A DNA stretch of 64,000 nt, taken from the NCBI GenBank assembly GCA_973895155.1, contig OZ316893.1:24862001-24926000 (forward strand), given 5' to 3'. Source of the stretch: Marsupella aquatica. Lineage: Eukaryota > Marchantiophyta. Numbering within the stretch: position 1 is the first letter of the stretch; every line of letters begins with the position of its first letter. The notes under the pieces are model-generated. The model worked only from the letters and a program-made list of their open reading frames with translations, made no database searches and was not told the DNA's origin. The position numbers were made by a program, and so were the translations under genes. Below are positions 45,291 to 57,361 of this stretch, one piece after another.

Positions 45291-48200
45291 TGATTTACAA
45301 GTGGGTCCTGACTATGACCACCCACATTGGCAAACCTTGTGAACAGTTCATCTGTGGCCAGTGCTCTCATGGCATCCATTCTTAAGCCGATCTGCACTTC
45401 CAATCCCCCCTCTCTCGTGCGTGGCAGCACGGTGCAGAGTCCATCAACCTTGTGCGCTGGCACTCTCACTCGCTCCACCGTCCCAACTGCGTGCCCCCAA
45501 TCCAGCCCGTTTAGCCCCAACTCCGCCCACGACGTGATTGCCAAATCTGTCCCCAAAAAAGGAAGGAAAGACGGCCTCAGCGCCGCTAAATCTGGCAGAG
45601 CATCGATGAACCTCACTGCACTGCAAATGTGCTCGTTGTTGATAGTGTTGATGGATGTGCGAATCACCCGCGCTACGGTCGGTAGCACCGTCTCCAACTT
45701 TAGCATGGAACTTGGCAGGACAGCAAGGCTGTACAGATTCACATTGCCAAGGTATGTGTCCGGGAGTGGAGGGTCGAGTTTTCGACGGCCATTGTTCGCC
45801 ATGCCCAGTTTACTCTCTCCCCGATCAACGGTTACTAAAGTTCCTTCGTCCCCGCCAACAGTGGCTGATCGGAGGCGCGCTCGAGTGATGCAGGTCCAGA
45901 GGAGGGCGCTGAGGGCGTCGTTGGTGGAGATCCAGGGAATGGGGACTGGTTGCTTCTCATGGAACCCGGCCGGATTAGTTTCAACAGGCTCACCCTTAGA
46001 TTTGGCAGCGTTTTTGGCCGGGAGGTCAACTTTGGCGGCGTCCTTGAGTCTTGCGAAGGCGTCCCTGCTAAAGTAGAAGATCTCGACTGTAGGCTCTGGA
46101 ACGGTACCGATCCATAACGGTGGTGGCGACGGCGTTGTCGACGGTGATTCGACGGCGTACTCAGGATGTTGTCGAGTTCTCAATTCGACAACATCTATCT
46201 TTGCATTAGGGATGAGGCGAGTTCGATCGAGAGCTTCGGGAGTGATGACAATGGCGGACGACGAAGGAGGAGCCGGAGCAGGAGCCGGAGCTGCAGAATT
46301 TTGCTTCGCAACATCGTTCTCAGCATTCTCAATCTGTCTGCAGTTCTGCGCCCAGAGTCGAAGGATCGTCCCCACGCCAGTCCCGTCTATGACGCGGTGA
46401 TGAAACGCAGCGCAGAGCAGGAGTCCCCCCTCGATGAAATTGGCCTGCGCCGCCATAACGGGAGAGCTTTCTTCGAATGAGTCAGGAAAGGCTCTGATGG
46501 GCGCGAGTATGTTACCATCGAACCGCTCGAAATGCCAATTTTCCTGAGCGAGCTCTTTGAAAGACCATTTCCAATCGCAGTCTGAATTGTCACTCTGCTT
46601 CTTCTTCGTTAGATCTTTGGATTGCAATTGAAGCCGCTCGAGCTGCGACACTGTCACTGCGAATCGGCCGAGACGGTCTGAGTTGGTGGTGTCCCGGACG
46701 ACCTCGCCGTCCAGAAATGGGACTTGTTCGACGGTCTTGCGAAGGCCTTTGTTGAGTAGTGCGGTGACGGCTGAGGGGTCCGCAGTCTTTTCCGTGTGGA
46801 TGCAAAGAATAATCCGGGTGTAGACCCGCGGCATTAAATTGTCCAACGGAGAGAGTGGAATGAACTGAGGGGTGTGATTGGTACTTTGCGTAATCATGAC
46901 TAGATTTTGCAGTAGTAGTGAGTGGGCGAACAGGACCACAAAAACACGAAAATAGAAGCAGACGAAAGTGACCTTTTCAAAACAGTATGCTCAAATGTAC
47001 TTCACAGAGATCAGATTGAAGATGTCAGTTGACTTCACAGAGCGGTCTTTTGTGACGTCTACACCGACAGAAAGGAAATATGTTTAGAGCGGTCTTTTGT
47101 GACGGCTACACCTACAGAAAGGAAATATGTTTGGAGAACATTAATGGATCAAATTGAAGATGTCAATTGACTTCATAGAGCGGTCTTTTGTGCCGGCCAC
47201 ACCTGCAGAAAGGAACTATGTCGCATACGTAAGGCATCAAAATGAAGACCACATAATTAAACTCGAAGGCAAAATGCTTGGTGTATAACAGTGCATAAAA
47301 AAGTAGACCACAGCGGCAGAGAGGGAAATTGTGAAGAGGAAATGTAGTGCACGAAAACGAACAACGCAGCAAACATTGAGATCTGTTCCTCTCCTTCTCA
47401 GCACAATCAACAAACATTGAGACTTGTTCCATTCCTTCCTCTCAGCGCAATCTACGCTCCATCTGACAATCAACAAACAAAGAGACTTGTTCCATTCCTT
47501 CCTCTCAGCGCAATCTACGCTCCATCTGACTGAATTGACATTGTGGTTTGGGACAGAACAGTTATAATGTGAGCCGATCCAACCATGAGAAAATCAAGGA
47601 CCCAGTCTGTGACATTGATACCTCTCTCTGCCAGTCACCCACAAGGGAAGAATGTGCTCCAGCTCCGGAATGTCTCCACGAGTGAGAACTCCCAGAAAGA
47701 ACCGGCGCATGAACTCCATGAAGCTCAGTAATAACAATGAGAACGAAGCAAAAATTAGTCAAAGGGAAGGGATGCGACCGCCAATGCAGTTTGCTAGTAA
47801 TAAACTGGGTGGGAAGAGGGCCAACCTTTGTAGCTGACGATCGAAAGCCCGATATGAAATTTGCTCAATACAGACTTTGGAAATATGCTTTCCTTCGTCT
47901 CTAAGAAATCCCAAGTTCTGGTGCTGCAGTACGAAATGACGAAAGGCACCTTTACCTTCGGAGCTGCCGTTCGTGCCGTAGCCATCGGTGACGGTGGGAA
48001 TTGACGGCGGTAGACGGTGAAGGACATCATCAGTGATGTACAAAATTTGGAAATGAGCTAAGAACTCCTCTAGTTTTGGTGCTGCAGTACAAAAGGACCA
48101 AAGGTACTTCTTGGATGGAGCTGCCATTTTTACTTGTAAAATCTCCAGAGTTTTTTTTTCTTTGTGTGTCTACACATGGTTACGAGGAATTACAGGCAAA

Positions 48201-48832
48201 ACAATAAGATTCAGCAAGATCATCCCTTGCATTGGGTTAGAGCCAAACCAACCAAACCCAGATAGTGCTTGGGCGGCCATGGATTTTGAGTGTCCAAGTG
48301 TCCAACCGCATGGTCCCTCCAACATGGAAAGTATTGATAGATTTGCTTCCCCAATGAGTCACACTCAGGTCATCAAAGTTCTCTGCTAAAAAAATTATTT
48401 GGACCTTCCACAAACATTCCTAGTGCTATGACTTCCTGCACTATTGGCACATACACCAGCTCAATCATATGATCCTCATGCCTCACAAAGGCCAAAAATG
48501 ATGAAAAGTTCCTCATGGTCTGGTCAAACCTTCTAGCCCATCCAACTCAACTAATCTTTTTAATAGCCCCAAATTTTTATCCTATGCTTGTAACGGGCAT
48601 GGGGATCATAAGCTCCAGCTAATGTAGCACAAGCTTTCATAGGTGTATACCCTTAATCTGCAAATAAAAGAAGTCTATCCTCAAAAGCCAAAGGCAATGT
48701 GAATTGTCTTGGTCAACATGATTACCTTCAAACGCTTCTACTCTGGTATCTAACTTCTGCCACATTGTTGTTGAAACTGAAAAGAGGTCGTCTAATGTCC
48801 CCTCGAGGTCTGTTTAGAGGAGCCCCAGAACG
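45165..48832. repeat. tandem segmental duplication, unit B
   Basis: Counterpart of unit A. It has its own internal amplification: three AGCGGTCTTTTGTG(A/C)CG blocks at 47040-47200 and an almost exact 63-bp tandem duplication starting at 47404 and 47467 (CAATCAACAAAC...). Confidence 0.85.
45257..46897 (-). CDS. BAHD/fungal-type acyltransferase, paralog 2
   Basis: Same predicted fold and role as the neighbour at 40849-42414, with which it is collinear. It is a single exon of 546 aa from ATG 46897; the upstream in-frame GTG at 46939 is rejected because paralog 1 starts at the equivalent ATG. HxxxD is FHHRVIDG with H167 and D171. PLPDTYLGNVNLYSLAVLP and GLDWGHAVGTVERVRVP are kept; the aspartate in GLDWG is closer to the usual DFG than the LNWG of paralog 1. 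Two short P/A-rich insertions sit in the central linker. Paralog 1 ends SLVK; here the frame continues LVNQLITALPGKAL into a dispersed repeat. No disabling mutation was found. Confidence 0.85.
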   Translation of the reverse strand: MITQSTNHTPQFIPLSPLDNLMPRVYTRIILCIHTEKTADPSAVTALLNKGLRKTVEQVPFLDGEVVRDTTNSDRLGRFAVTVSQLERLQLQSKDLTKKKQSDNSDCDWKWSFKELAQENWHFERFDGNILAPIRAFPDSFEESSPVMAAQANFIEGGLLLCAAFHHRVIDGTGVGTILRLWAQNCRQIENAENDVAKQNSAAPAPAPAPPSSSAIVITPEALDRTRLIPNAKIDVVELRTRQHPEYAVESPSTTPSPPPLWIGTVPEPTVEIFYFSRDAFARLKDAAKVDLPAKNAAKSKGEPVETNPAGFHEKQPVPIPWISTNDALSALLWTCITRARLRSATVGGDEGTLVTVDRGESKLGMANNGRRKLDPPLPDTYLGNVNLYSLAVLPSSMLKLETVLPTVARVIRTSINTINNEHICSAVRFIDALPDLAALRPSFLPFLGTDLAITSWAELGLNGLDWGHAVGTVERVRVPAHKVDGLCTVLPRTREGGLEVQIGLRMDAMRALATDELFTRFANVGGHSQDPLVNQLITALPGKAL

Positions 48833-49093
48833 CCTGCTCAGTCAGCGAGACCTGGTGGCCTTTCTCATTCGATGGGCAACCCAATCATCCATTTTTTCTT
48901 GCTCTATCCAAGCAACACTTGCCTTATCCCAATCCCAGACCTGCTTCCATGGGATATCTTCTGTCTTCTTCAAAAGGGTCTTCCTTATTTTCTGCAAATA
49001 CAAGTATATGAAGTTGACATAAACTACTCTTCACATGATCGATTCTCTAAACTGTGAGAAGCCACAGATGATAGCCTCCAAAATGTCTAACAA
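46898..49093. other. duplicated flank, no gene seen
   Basis: 5' side of paralog 2 up to the 3' end of the PBP gene. It contains the unit B flank and short tandem duplications. Small frames (for example 48699-49022, +) have no recognisable motif. Confidence 0.5.
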
Positions 49094-52000
49094 TCAACAC
49101 ACGTTAGACAACATTGCTAGGAAAACTGGTCGGAGACTCACATGAAGGCCGATTCTTGTCATTCGCCGAGATCTTCTTACGAACGGTTTAGGTGCCCTAC
49201 TACCATATTTATCAGAGCCTATGTCATGAAATTTACGCACAGGTACTCCCTGTTGAACAGAGGGAAAATAAGGAGAAGTGTTGTAAGCTTTGATCATCAA
49301 GACAGCTTAATCATATTTGCGGAAGAAGAAAACGTAGCATTTGGCTTTGGGACGAGTAATAGTTTCAACTTGTGATGAGCTTCTTTTCAATCATCTGATC
49401 CAAACTCCAGACGTCATCCCAAATACAGGGGAGCCTCCACAAAATGGCTACGATAGCTGCGGCAAACCCCCAGCAGCAACAAACAGACCATTGACTACGA
49501 ACCTCATGCACAGGCTTCATAAACTCATTCCAAATTGGGACAGCATGTGAAGCTCCTGTTGCTGGAAAAAAGCAGAGGTAATTGTCATTCCAACCACTCG
49601 GAAATCCGACAACGATGACAACTGCAGGATCCATAGTCAATAAAGCACCAGTTAAATTACATAGCAGCAGATAGATAAGATATGTAGCCCAACCTGGATG
49701 AAGACCCCCAACTGGTGTATTGTCATCATAGCCAAGCCAAACCTGGACCACAACAGAAGAAGGTGAATTGATATCAGTATTTGAATGAGCAGAATCTACA
49801 ATTTTTAAATTTGCTAGCTGGGCTAATCGAAAAAGAACGAATAAATTGCCACAAAAGAATCCTTGATCAGGACAATTGACTGCTTGACTGTGAACTACAA
49901 AAGGCCCAGCAGTTTTGCCTTCATTTCTCTGGGCAAAACAGGAATAGGGTCCGAGAAAAGCTGATAAGGAGGAAACTGTTCATTACCACACATGATATCT
50001 CTGGCGTGAACCCTGCAAACCAGACATCCTTGTGCTCAGTGGAAGTCCCTGTCTTTCCTGCACAAGGTCGCCCCAATTTCGCAGCTCCACCTTTGCCTTT
50101 GTCAACTACGGCCTGCTACATACACCAAACGTTACCTTCATCTCACTTTCAACGAATAAAGGAAAGGGCCACTGAGAAAATCTCAACGCAACAGAGTACA
50201 TTGAAAGGTTTTCCACTAACCTGCAACAATACCCGCAGCTCAGCAACGGCCCTCTGATTTACAATAGGTACTTGCTGCTCACTATCGGATGGCTGTCAGA
50301 AGCATCACCAAATTCCCGGAATTAGAGGCATCATCACGTATTAATCACTTCAGATCTTAGTTTCTTTGTTACAAGGAAAAGCTATCTAGGACGCCGAAAA
50401 ACTATAGGGAGCGCTAAATGAGCACCGTATTGTTTCAAACTATACACAGCTTTTTCAAAGAAGACAGCACCTAGGGGTCCAACCTTTTGTTCCTCCAGAA
50501 TGTGGCCTTCTTGTGATTCAATTCGGGTAATAAAATGGGGCTTATGGTACACTCCTCCGGCGGCAATGGTTGCATAAACAGTGGCTAGTTGCATCGGTGT
50601 GACCTATCTCACCAAGCACAGGAATTGCCCACTTATATAAGGAAGGCTTCGACTACAACTAGCTCCTCTAGGAATAGCACGTGTAAGTTCAATCCTCATC
50701 ATTCTTCTCCAGCAAAAATGACTCTGTTACCTCACAGCCACTCAGTGGCAGTGCAAATTCGTATGGAAGAAAGGTTTCAATACCCAACGCTCTCCCCATT
50801 TCGTGAACCTGTTAAAACCAGCACACGCGAAGATGGCAAGACTAGAAATGAGGATTGGTGTTCCCTCGCTCAGTTCACAAGAATCCTTAGAGCAAGGAAG
50901 TTTAATTTCATGGAAGAGCTGCGATGCTGCCGGAAATAGACCTTCACATTCATCATCCAATTTGAGATCCGTCAACCTTATTGAGAATAGCGAAAGCAAA
51001 CAAAACAACAAACCATAAACAGGTTATCGGCTAGGAAAGACTAAATTGCACAAGATAACAGAATAGAAAGCCTGGGATACCTTGTCTACTCCAACCTCGG
51101 CACACAGCCGTCCTGTTGGAATATTCAGTGAATACACCAATGCCTCCTCGAGAGTGACCTACACATATTATCATGCTCACGGATTTGTTCTGTTATGGTC
51201 CATACACCTGCTCAGTACTGTTAGACAAATTTGGCACACCCGGAAAATGAAGTCACGGAGTACGCTTATTAACATAATTTTGATCCGATCGGAGTCCACT
51301 TTCGAAAGGAGACGTCTCCTAAGTGGGAGTAGAATTGAAAATTGGGAAGAGGCCAGACACTTGACGATTTTCTGAGATGTGTCCTGATTTTGTTGAGAGT
51401 ACAAAAGGCTTACACAACCAAATCACTTTCCCAGAAACTCACCTTACCACAAAACTTGCGATCGTAGCACTCGGGAGGAAAGCCTCCTATTGTGACGGGT
51501 TCGTCCATGAGTACATGATCCCGCTTCCTGAGACACAACTGACTAATCCTTCATTTTTTATTTTATAAAGCTAACTGCACAGTAGATACGCAACTGAGTT
51601 CTGTGGCTATCTATTGTATCTTCTTTTGCGACTTTGGATCAAATAGACCTGAAAAGAACTCTTCGGCAACAAATATTCTAAATGGAGATTCTTGGGAAGA
51701 CTCACAATCCTTCTGCCAGAGCTGTCAGATACACCACTGGTTCTAAAGTTGATCCAGCTGAACGAAATACCTGCAGAGAAGCTTGGAACACATTTAAAAT
51801 TCCAACTACATCAAAACCTCTGATCCTGTTCCAAACACAGGGACACGAGAAAATTAAGATTACTATGAACAAAGTAGATTTATATTGTGTGGGTGCACAC
51901 TTGCCCACCTCTGTCCCCCGATTGAAATTACTATCGTAGTAGTCCCTACCCCCAACCAGGACCCGTACTGCGCCACTCAATGGATCAATAGCAACCATTG

Positions 52001-55000
52001 CGGCCTCCATCCTGGTTTGACCATCACGTTCTCAGCTGCCAAGTATTATACAGATGTCTTTCATAACCATAATCACAGGAGCGCGTTGAGAAGAGTTCGT
52101 TCCTCTCATACCTTGATTTTTCAGCAGCCTTGATCTCTTCTGCATACTTGGACATGGTGGCTTGGAGATATTCTTCCCTGCATTGAAGACGCGAGGATGC
52201 TGCAATTATGACATTGACTTTGCATTGATTTTAGAGTATGGAATGTGTGATAGAAAATGAAGACTTACGGAACTAAGGATCGCACAGTAACTGCAGCAGC
52301 TGCCTTCCTTGCAGCAGGAGATGATATGCTGTCACCAAGTTCGTCTCTGCACAAATACAAAGTGACAATAGCCCCGGATTTCAGCATTATAAACTATCAT
52401 CAACTTGCTGTTCAAAGTTAACCTGATCTTCAAGCCACAATTGCCCTGATAATAGCAGCTCATCAGGGACATGCGAACATCTTTGAACCTCTGAGAATGT
52501 TTTGAAGTTGTGTTACGTAACAAGATAATAAAGCCCTCCAAGCGATGCAGAAAGACAAGTGCACGTAACTGATGCAACTTACCTTGTCTCAGATGCTGCT
52601 GCTTCAGTTGCCAACTTCTTGCCTTCGCCGTGCTTTACAAAATGACCTGATTGATCCTCAGGGCTGAAAATCATCACAGAAGGTAGTCCCACGAGAATTC
52701 AGTAACAAAGCATATTCTTCAGATGGGAAGTTGACTACAACCGACACTGGTGATGACAACGTTACCCAATACTTCTCAAGAAACCATTACGTGAAGAATA
52801 TCTGCATATCCAATAAATATTCTTGGGCATTTCTTCAGATATAATGAATCGTATACACGTTTTACAATTGGAATTGCACTTGAAGCACTTGGCTGGTGGT
52901 TCCGGTCTTGGCATACACCAATCCATAAGCCCACTTGACTGCAAATAGATAATACATATGAGGCGACACAAGACGAGACATTGATACAGTTCTATTACTT
53001 ATTTTGCAGGTTGAAACGGACACTAAATCAAAGTATACGGGGGTTACCTTCTAATGGCTCCTTTGACGACTTTGGTGACCTGTTCCTGACGTTCAATTTG
53101 AAGAGCTTCCAATCTTTCCTGCGTTTTCTGCAGCCCTTCATCGGCAAGGAGGATCCTCTCTTCATCATATTCCACTAAGTGATGCAAAACTGCCTTCTCT
53201 GCGACGGTTTGCATTGATAGATCTAACGTCGTGTGCACCTGTGCATCAGCCGTAGAATGTCAGCACTAGATTTCATCTACCTGCAATTCAACAATGTAAA
53301 AGCAATGTCACAGAAACGCGACAGAAGTCTTAGTCGAAACTTGTCATACCTGTAGCCCACCACATGCAACCTTGGACCATCCATATTTCTGAGTCAACTC
53401 CGACAACACCTGCCAAAAGTACGTTCTTCAATCTGCTTCTCTTCAAGGACCAAAATAAAAGTGCACTGTCGCAGAACAGGAACAGAGAAGCAAAATCATT
53501 TTTGCTAGCCCATGTTGCACAGAGCCAAAAGTTTGCAAGTTGCAACAGACAGTGTCACAAACTAGATGTAGCCGACGCTAATATAAGGGTGCTTGCTGAC
53601 CTCGCTGACGAAGTAGGGGGCCTTCCAGGGCCCTGAAGTGCCCTCGTTGCTTTCACTTGCTAGCTTTAAGGGCTGCCTTAGGGCCTCAACCGCACTGGCA
53701 GTATCTAAGAAACCAGACTCCACCATCCGTCTCAATGCTCTTCCTTGGGGTTTTTTGCCTCTACAGCACAAAGAGAGTACATTGTCGCCTTCTGGACATT
53801 CAGCCAACCTTAGACAACTTGTTACTGAACTACTTCAAGACAAGTGCTATTTCCGTCATCGTTAATCAGAGCATACTCCGTAGACCGCAGAGAGCGGGTA
53901 TAATTCAGCCAAATACTTTGGTACACTTCTTGGAAGCTTGAACTTGAGATTGATGTAAAAATACTGACATATCCGTTGTTTAAGACAGAGATACAAACCA
54001 ACATGATTCTCGAGCCAACCTGCTTGGATCTCGATAAGGGGATAACAGCTCTGGAGCAGGAATGATGCCAGCCAGCATTGCACATTCTCCTAATGTTAGG
54101 TGAGATGGATGTTTGCCAAAGTAAAGGGCTGAAGCTCCTTCTATGCCATAAACACCGTGTCCCCAATAAATCTAGCGCGCACAATTTCATGAAAAGAGCC
54201 CAAATCCATGTAAGAATTGAGCCAAAAAAGAAATACAAAAGTTGCTAGCAGGTTGAACATTTTGTCTGAATTTAGAGCATTCTTTACTTTAAGATTGAAA
54301 AACTGGCAACATCGAATACTGCCAATGAGTTGCAGTTGCGGATGCGGATTCCCAAAGCAGCATTACCTTCTTTAAATAACAATGCAAAATATCCCATTTT
54401 GACATCTGCTTCTCCAATACTAAAGCCAGCAAAATCTCTGAAAGCTTGCGAGTCCACTTTCGTTCATTTGTCAAGACAACATTCTTTATCAGCTGCAGGT
54501 TGACAAGAATCATCGTGTTAAAAAGACGGCACACACCAAAGAAAGCGAATCTCGTCTGCAGGTTGCCCAACTAAACTATTCCTCAGCATGGAGAAACTTT
54601 GTACCGTACAGACGATCTATTCCCTTATACTTCATGTTCCAATCCAAAATAAAGTTGTGCGTGGGTCATTATCTTGAAAGCGTTGCTTTCTCCAAGAATT
54701 AGAATCAGCCACATTCGATGTGAATTCCTCAATTAAAAAACCATACAGGAACGAAAACGAAGACAACCCTTCCTGCTCTCAAAAGAAGGGGAAAAACGTT
54801 TCAAAAATGAAAAGGTTTTGCCAGGGAGTGAATGCCAACCTGTTGTGTTAGTGTACTACCCCCTCCTCTGGTAGATAAAGATAACACAGCTCGAGAAAGA
54901 CCTCGAGGATCGACACCATGATGCTTGAAAAATCGCCGATCTTCTGATGCAACCACAGCCTGCCACAACCAAGCAGGAATTTCGGCAGGATGGACGCTCA

Positions 55001-55829
55001 TTGTGGTTTCTGACCTTCGTGAGCTTCGTGGGAGGGTATCATCTTGCTTGTAACTATACCCTCCAGGTGCGATTGAGGCAATGACAATGCCGTGACGATC
55101 ATAGAGCACCGTTGGCGATTGAGGGTCACCTTGACTGTGTCCTTCAACTTTTGGTGCGTCATCAAAGAGCATCCTCCACCGACTTTCAAAGTCCGGTGGA
55201 AGAGTAGAGAGCAAGATTGTGATTACCCATCCAACCCCTCCGAAACAAGCCGCAATTGCAAGCGTGCGCATGGAGAGCTTTATCATCGATGATTTTCTGT
55301 TCACATTCTCACCATCATCGTCACCTTTGGAACTCGAAGAGGAAGTTGAAGCCATTACGAGTCCACACGGTGTTTTGCTGTGTGTGCACCCTTTGCATGA
55401 TGATGATGATGATTCGAGGACTGAATAGTCAAGTAGCAGACCAACAGAGGGAGTCCTAGTCTTCTCCGATTTTTGCCTCACTGGTTGGGAAATTGACCCT
55501 TCCATCCCAAATCCAGCTTCTAAAGATTCTTTTCCTCTACGATGCTGTAAACCTCCACCGCCACCACCATTGGCGTTGCAGCAGCATTGTTGGTCTACCC
55601 CCAAAATTCCGCAACGACAGCTGATTACACTGCATTTGCCCCCCGGGATTGCAGAGGAAATCCCAGTAGAACCAGCATTTTGACTCTTTGCAACATTCCC
55701 GATGACACTCTTCTTGAAATCGTGCCTCCCAGCATCGCTCCTGCAGCTGCTGCCGCCACTGAACTCGCCAAGACATAAATCTCGGAGTAGACCAATGTTC
55801 GGGCTGCAGCAAAAGCTGCGGCTCCCCAT
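49094..55829 (-). CDS. plastid class A penicillin-binding protein (PBP1A-like)
   Basis: Bifunctional peptidoglycan glycosyltransferase/transpeptidase, presumably in the plastid envelope wall. Exons (-): 55829-54840, 54492-54367, 54171-54020, 53760-53601, 53409-53350, 53238-53048, 52663-52583, 52346-52269, 52177-52112, 52011-51909, 51770-51706, 51527-51443, 51158-51081, 50808-50731, 50603-50448, 50292-50221, 50112-49987, 49742-49694, 49555-49503, 49249-49094; 974 aa. Residues 1-180 are a long Cys/Ser/Gly-rich presequence; the TM helix is about 188-210. GT51 has VASEDRRFFKHHGVD (catalytic E296), GGSTLTQQ, RKLSEILLALVLEK and YWGHGVYGIEGASALYFG. The transpeptidase domain has SLN (729-731) and KTGTS (867-871), but SxxK reads S676-T-L-E679. 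About 75 extra residues (560-634) precede EAAMVAIDP. The last exon is weakly conserved. Confidence 0.93.
51741..51752 (-). other. altered SxxK active-site motif (STLE) in PBP
   Basis: On the - strand codons 676-679 read TCA ACT TTA GAA within the context RSAGSTLEPVVYLTAL. The expected pattern is R.PGS(T/S)xKPfvYltAl, so the nucleophile serine is present and the general-base lysine is glutamate. A single A-to-G change in the first codon position accounts for it. Confidence 0.85.
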
Positions 55830-56407
55830 CCTCTGCGAGCAGCTAGTCCCTCGGTCAGTCGAGAAACCTTCAACTTATATTTGAAAAATCCATCACATGT
55901 CAGTCATGTACTGAAACGAGAGATTGTTTCCTCTGTTCACGTTACTGCATAAGGCAGTGGAATAGTAGAAGAATCACATTACCAAAGACGTGCATTCACT
56001 TCACTGCCGAAATCATCTGTGGCAATCCCAGATGTTGGATCGTTTCAATTTGAGAAAATGGCCAATCTGGATGACAGACACGAGGTCCACATTCCCCCAG
56101 CTCGAGACGAGAATGGACTCAGCTCCGCACTCGAATTCATCTCATCCGAACAGGGGCACTCCAAATAGGCATCTCAAATTGGGAAAACTACAGTAGTGCA
56201 GAATTGATTCGAAGTATGGTACGATGAAGCTTCATTACAGTACCCAAAGTGGGTGGTCCCCTCCCACCTTGACAGTTCCTTGAAACCGCATTTATTACAA
56301 CCTCTTGAGCTGGTGTCTTTTGGGGGAGCTGGATTTCTGGCCTTGGATGCCACTCTCTTCTTTTTGGTTTCGCTTATGCTGGCTGCTAATGCTTGAGCAG
56401 ATTACCT
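55830..56407 (-). other. PBP 5' flank
   Basis: Upstream of the PBP start codon. No gene was seen and no promoter motif is convincing. Part of it is probably 5' UTR and promoter. Confidence 0.35.
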
Positions 56408-56490
56408 CGATGTGGATGAAGTACCTCGATGTGCTCGATGTGGATGAAGTACCTCGATGTGGATGAAGTACCTCGATGAAGATGAAGATG
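56408..56490. repeat. GATGTGGATGAAGTACCTC minisatellite
   Basis: Three copies of GATGTGGATGAAGTACCTC separated by CTCGATG-type junctions, followed by a GATGAA run. Frames through it give D/E/V-rich peptides that I do not consider real. Confidence 0.85.
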
Positions 56491-57080
56491 ATAACAAGGG
56501 TTCCGAACTTCTCATGGAGAATTTGCAAGCTGCCCACCACCTGGTGTGTGTATTTTATGTAAGGCATCTGTGTGTAATTTATGTAAGGCACTTTATAGAT
56601 GCCCAACCATTTTTGGAGGTACCTGGTATTCCCATAATCTCGTGCCCTGAAGTAAACTTTTCCCGGATATTCCCATAATCTCTTGCCCAAAAGTAACTTT
56701 TCCCGGACACTGATTACGCACTGTAATAGGGTGTCTCACATATGGCCAGTTGCAGGAAATTTCAGCGCCAGGGAGTATCGGTGCCTGGGCCTCAGGACAG
56801 GACTGGTCAGGCACCGATTGTGGTGCCCGACCAGTCACGCCCGGGACATTTACACCGGAAACCCCCGCCCACCGCGTTTAGCCCTTCACGCAACAGCACA
56901 GCAATCGCGCTAAACAGCACAGGGAGCAATGTGTCGTCGACTCTGCGGCATCTCCACCCACGACCCGTCTCAGAATTGACTACCCCAAAATTTCTTGACC
57001 CGCATCAACACTGTCGCGGTGCGCCTGACTGCGTCTCGGGTCGCCCGCGTTTGAATTATTTTTCCATAATTGAGACGCCC
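56491..57080. other. intergenic, no gene seen
   Basis: Contains two CCATAATCTC(G/T)TGCCC and TTTTCCCGGA repeats near 56630-56710 and a C-rich segment around 56860-57050. Overlapping frames on both strands lack recognisable domains. Confidence 0.45.
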
Positions 57081-57215
57081 TAATAGAGGTCTGGACAGGG
57101 TTCTAGCCTGAACCCTGCTGCAAGAAAGTTGAGAAAAGCTTCCCCACTGCAGCTGGTTGGGTTTTAGTCACTTTCTTGTACAGGGGTTAGTAACCAGACC
57201 AGACCCCCATTATCC
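57081..57215. mobile_element. short TIR element relative, copy D
   Basis: AGGTCTGGACAGGGTTCTAGC at the left and GGGTTAGTAACCAGACCAGA plus CCCATTATCC at the right form an imperfect inverted repeat around CAAGAAAGTTGAGAAAAGC. They match the termini of the element at 18373-18758. Confidence 0.5.
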
Positions 57216-57361
57216 TATGCATTCACCTGCAAGGCTGCCCTTAGAATGAGCTGTAGTGGGTTAAGACCAGGCTTTTCAGAGGTTTCCAAGTTGCTTTTTC
57301 AGTTTACTGTGTAGTATGGCTTTAGCTATTCTGCCTTGTTCGGACTTTGGGATTTTTGGCT

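Noticed and set aside
46898-46939. Fourteen-codon N-terminal extension of acyltransferase paralog 2
   Set aside because: The extension starts at GTG; the ATG at 46897 aligns with the start of paralog 1.
52762-52971. Candidate extra PBP exon on the - strand after an acceptor-like TTTGCAG
   Set aside because: In the frame required by the preceding exon no usable donor gives a matching phase, while joining exon 6 directly to 52663 restores a perfect frame (AG/CCCTGAGG).
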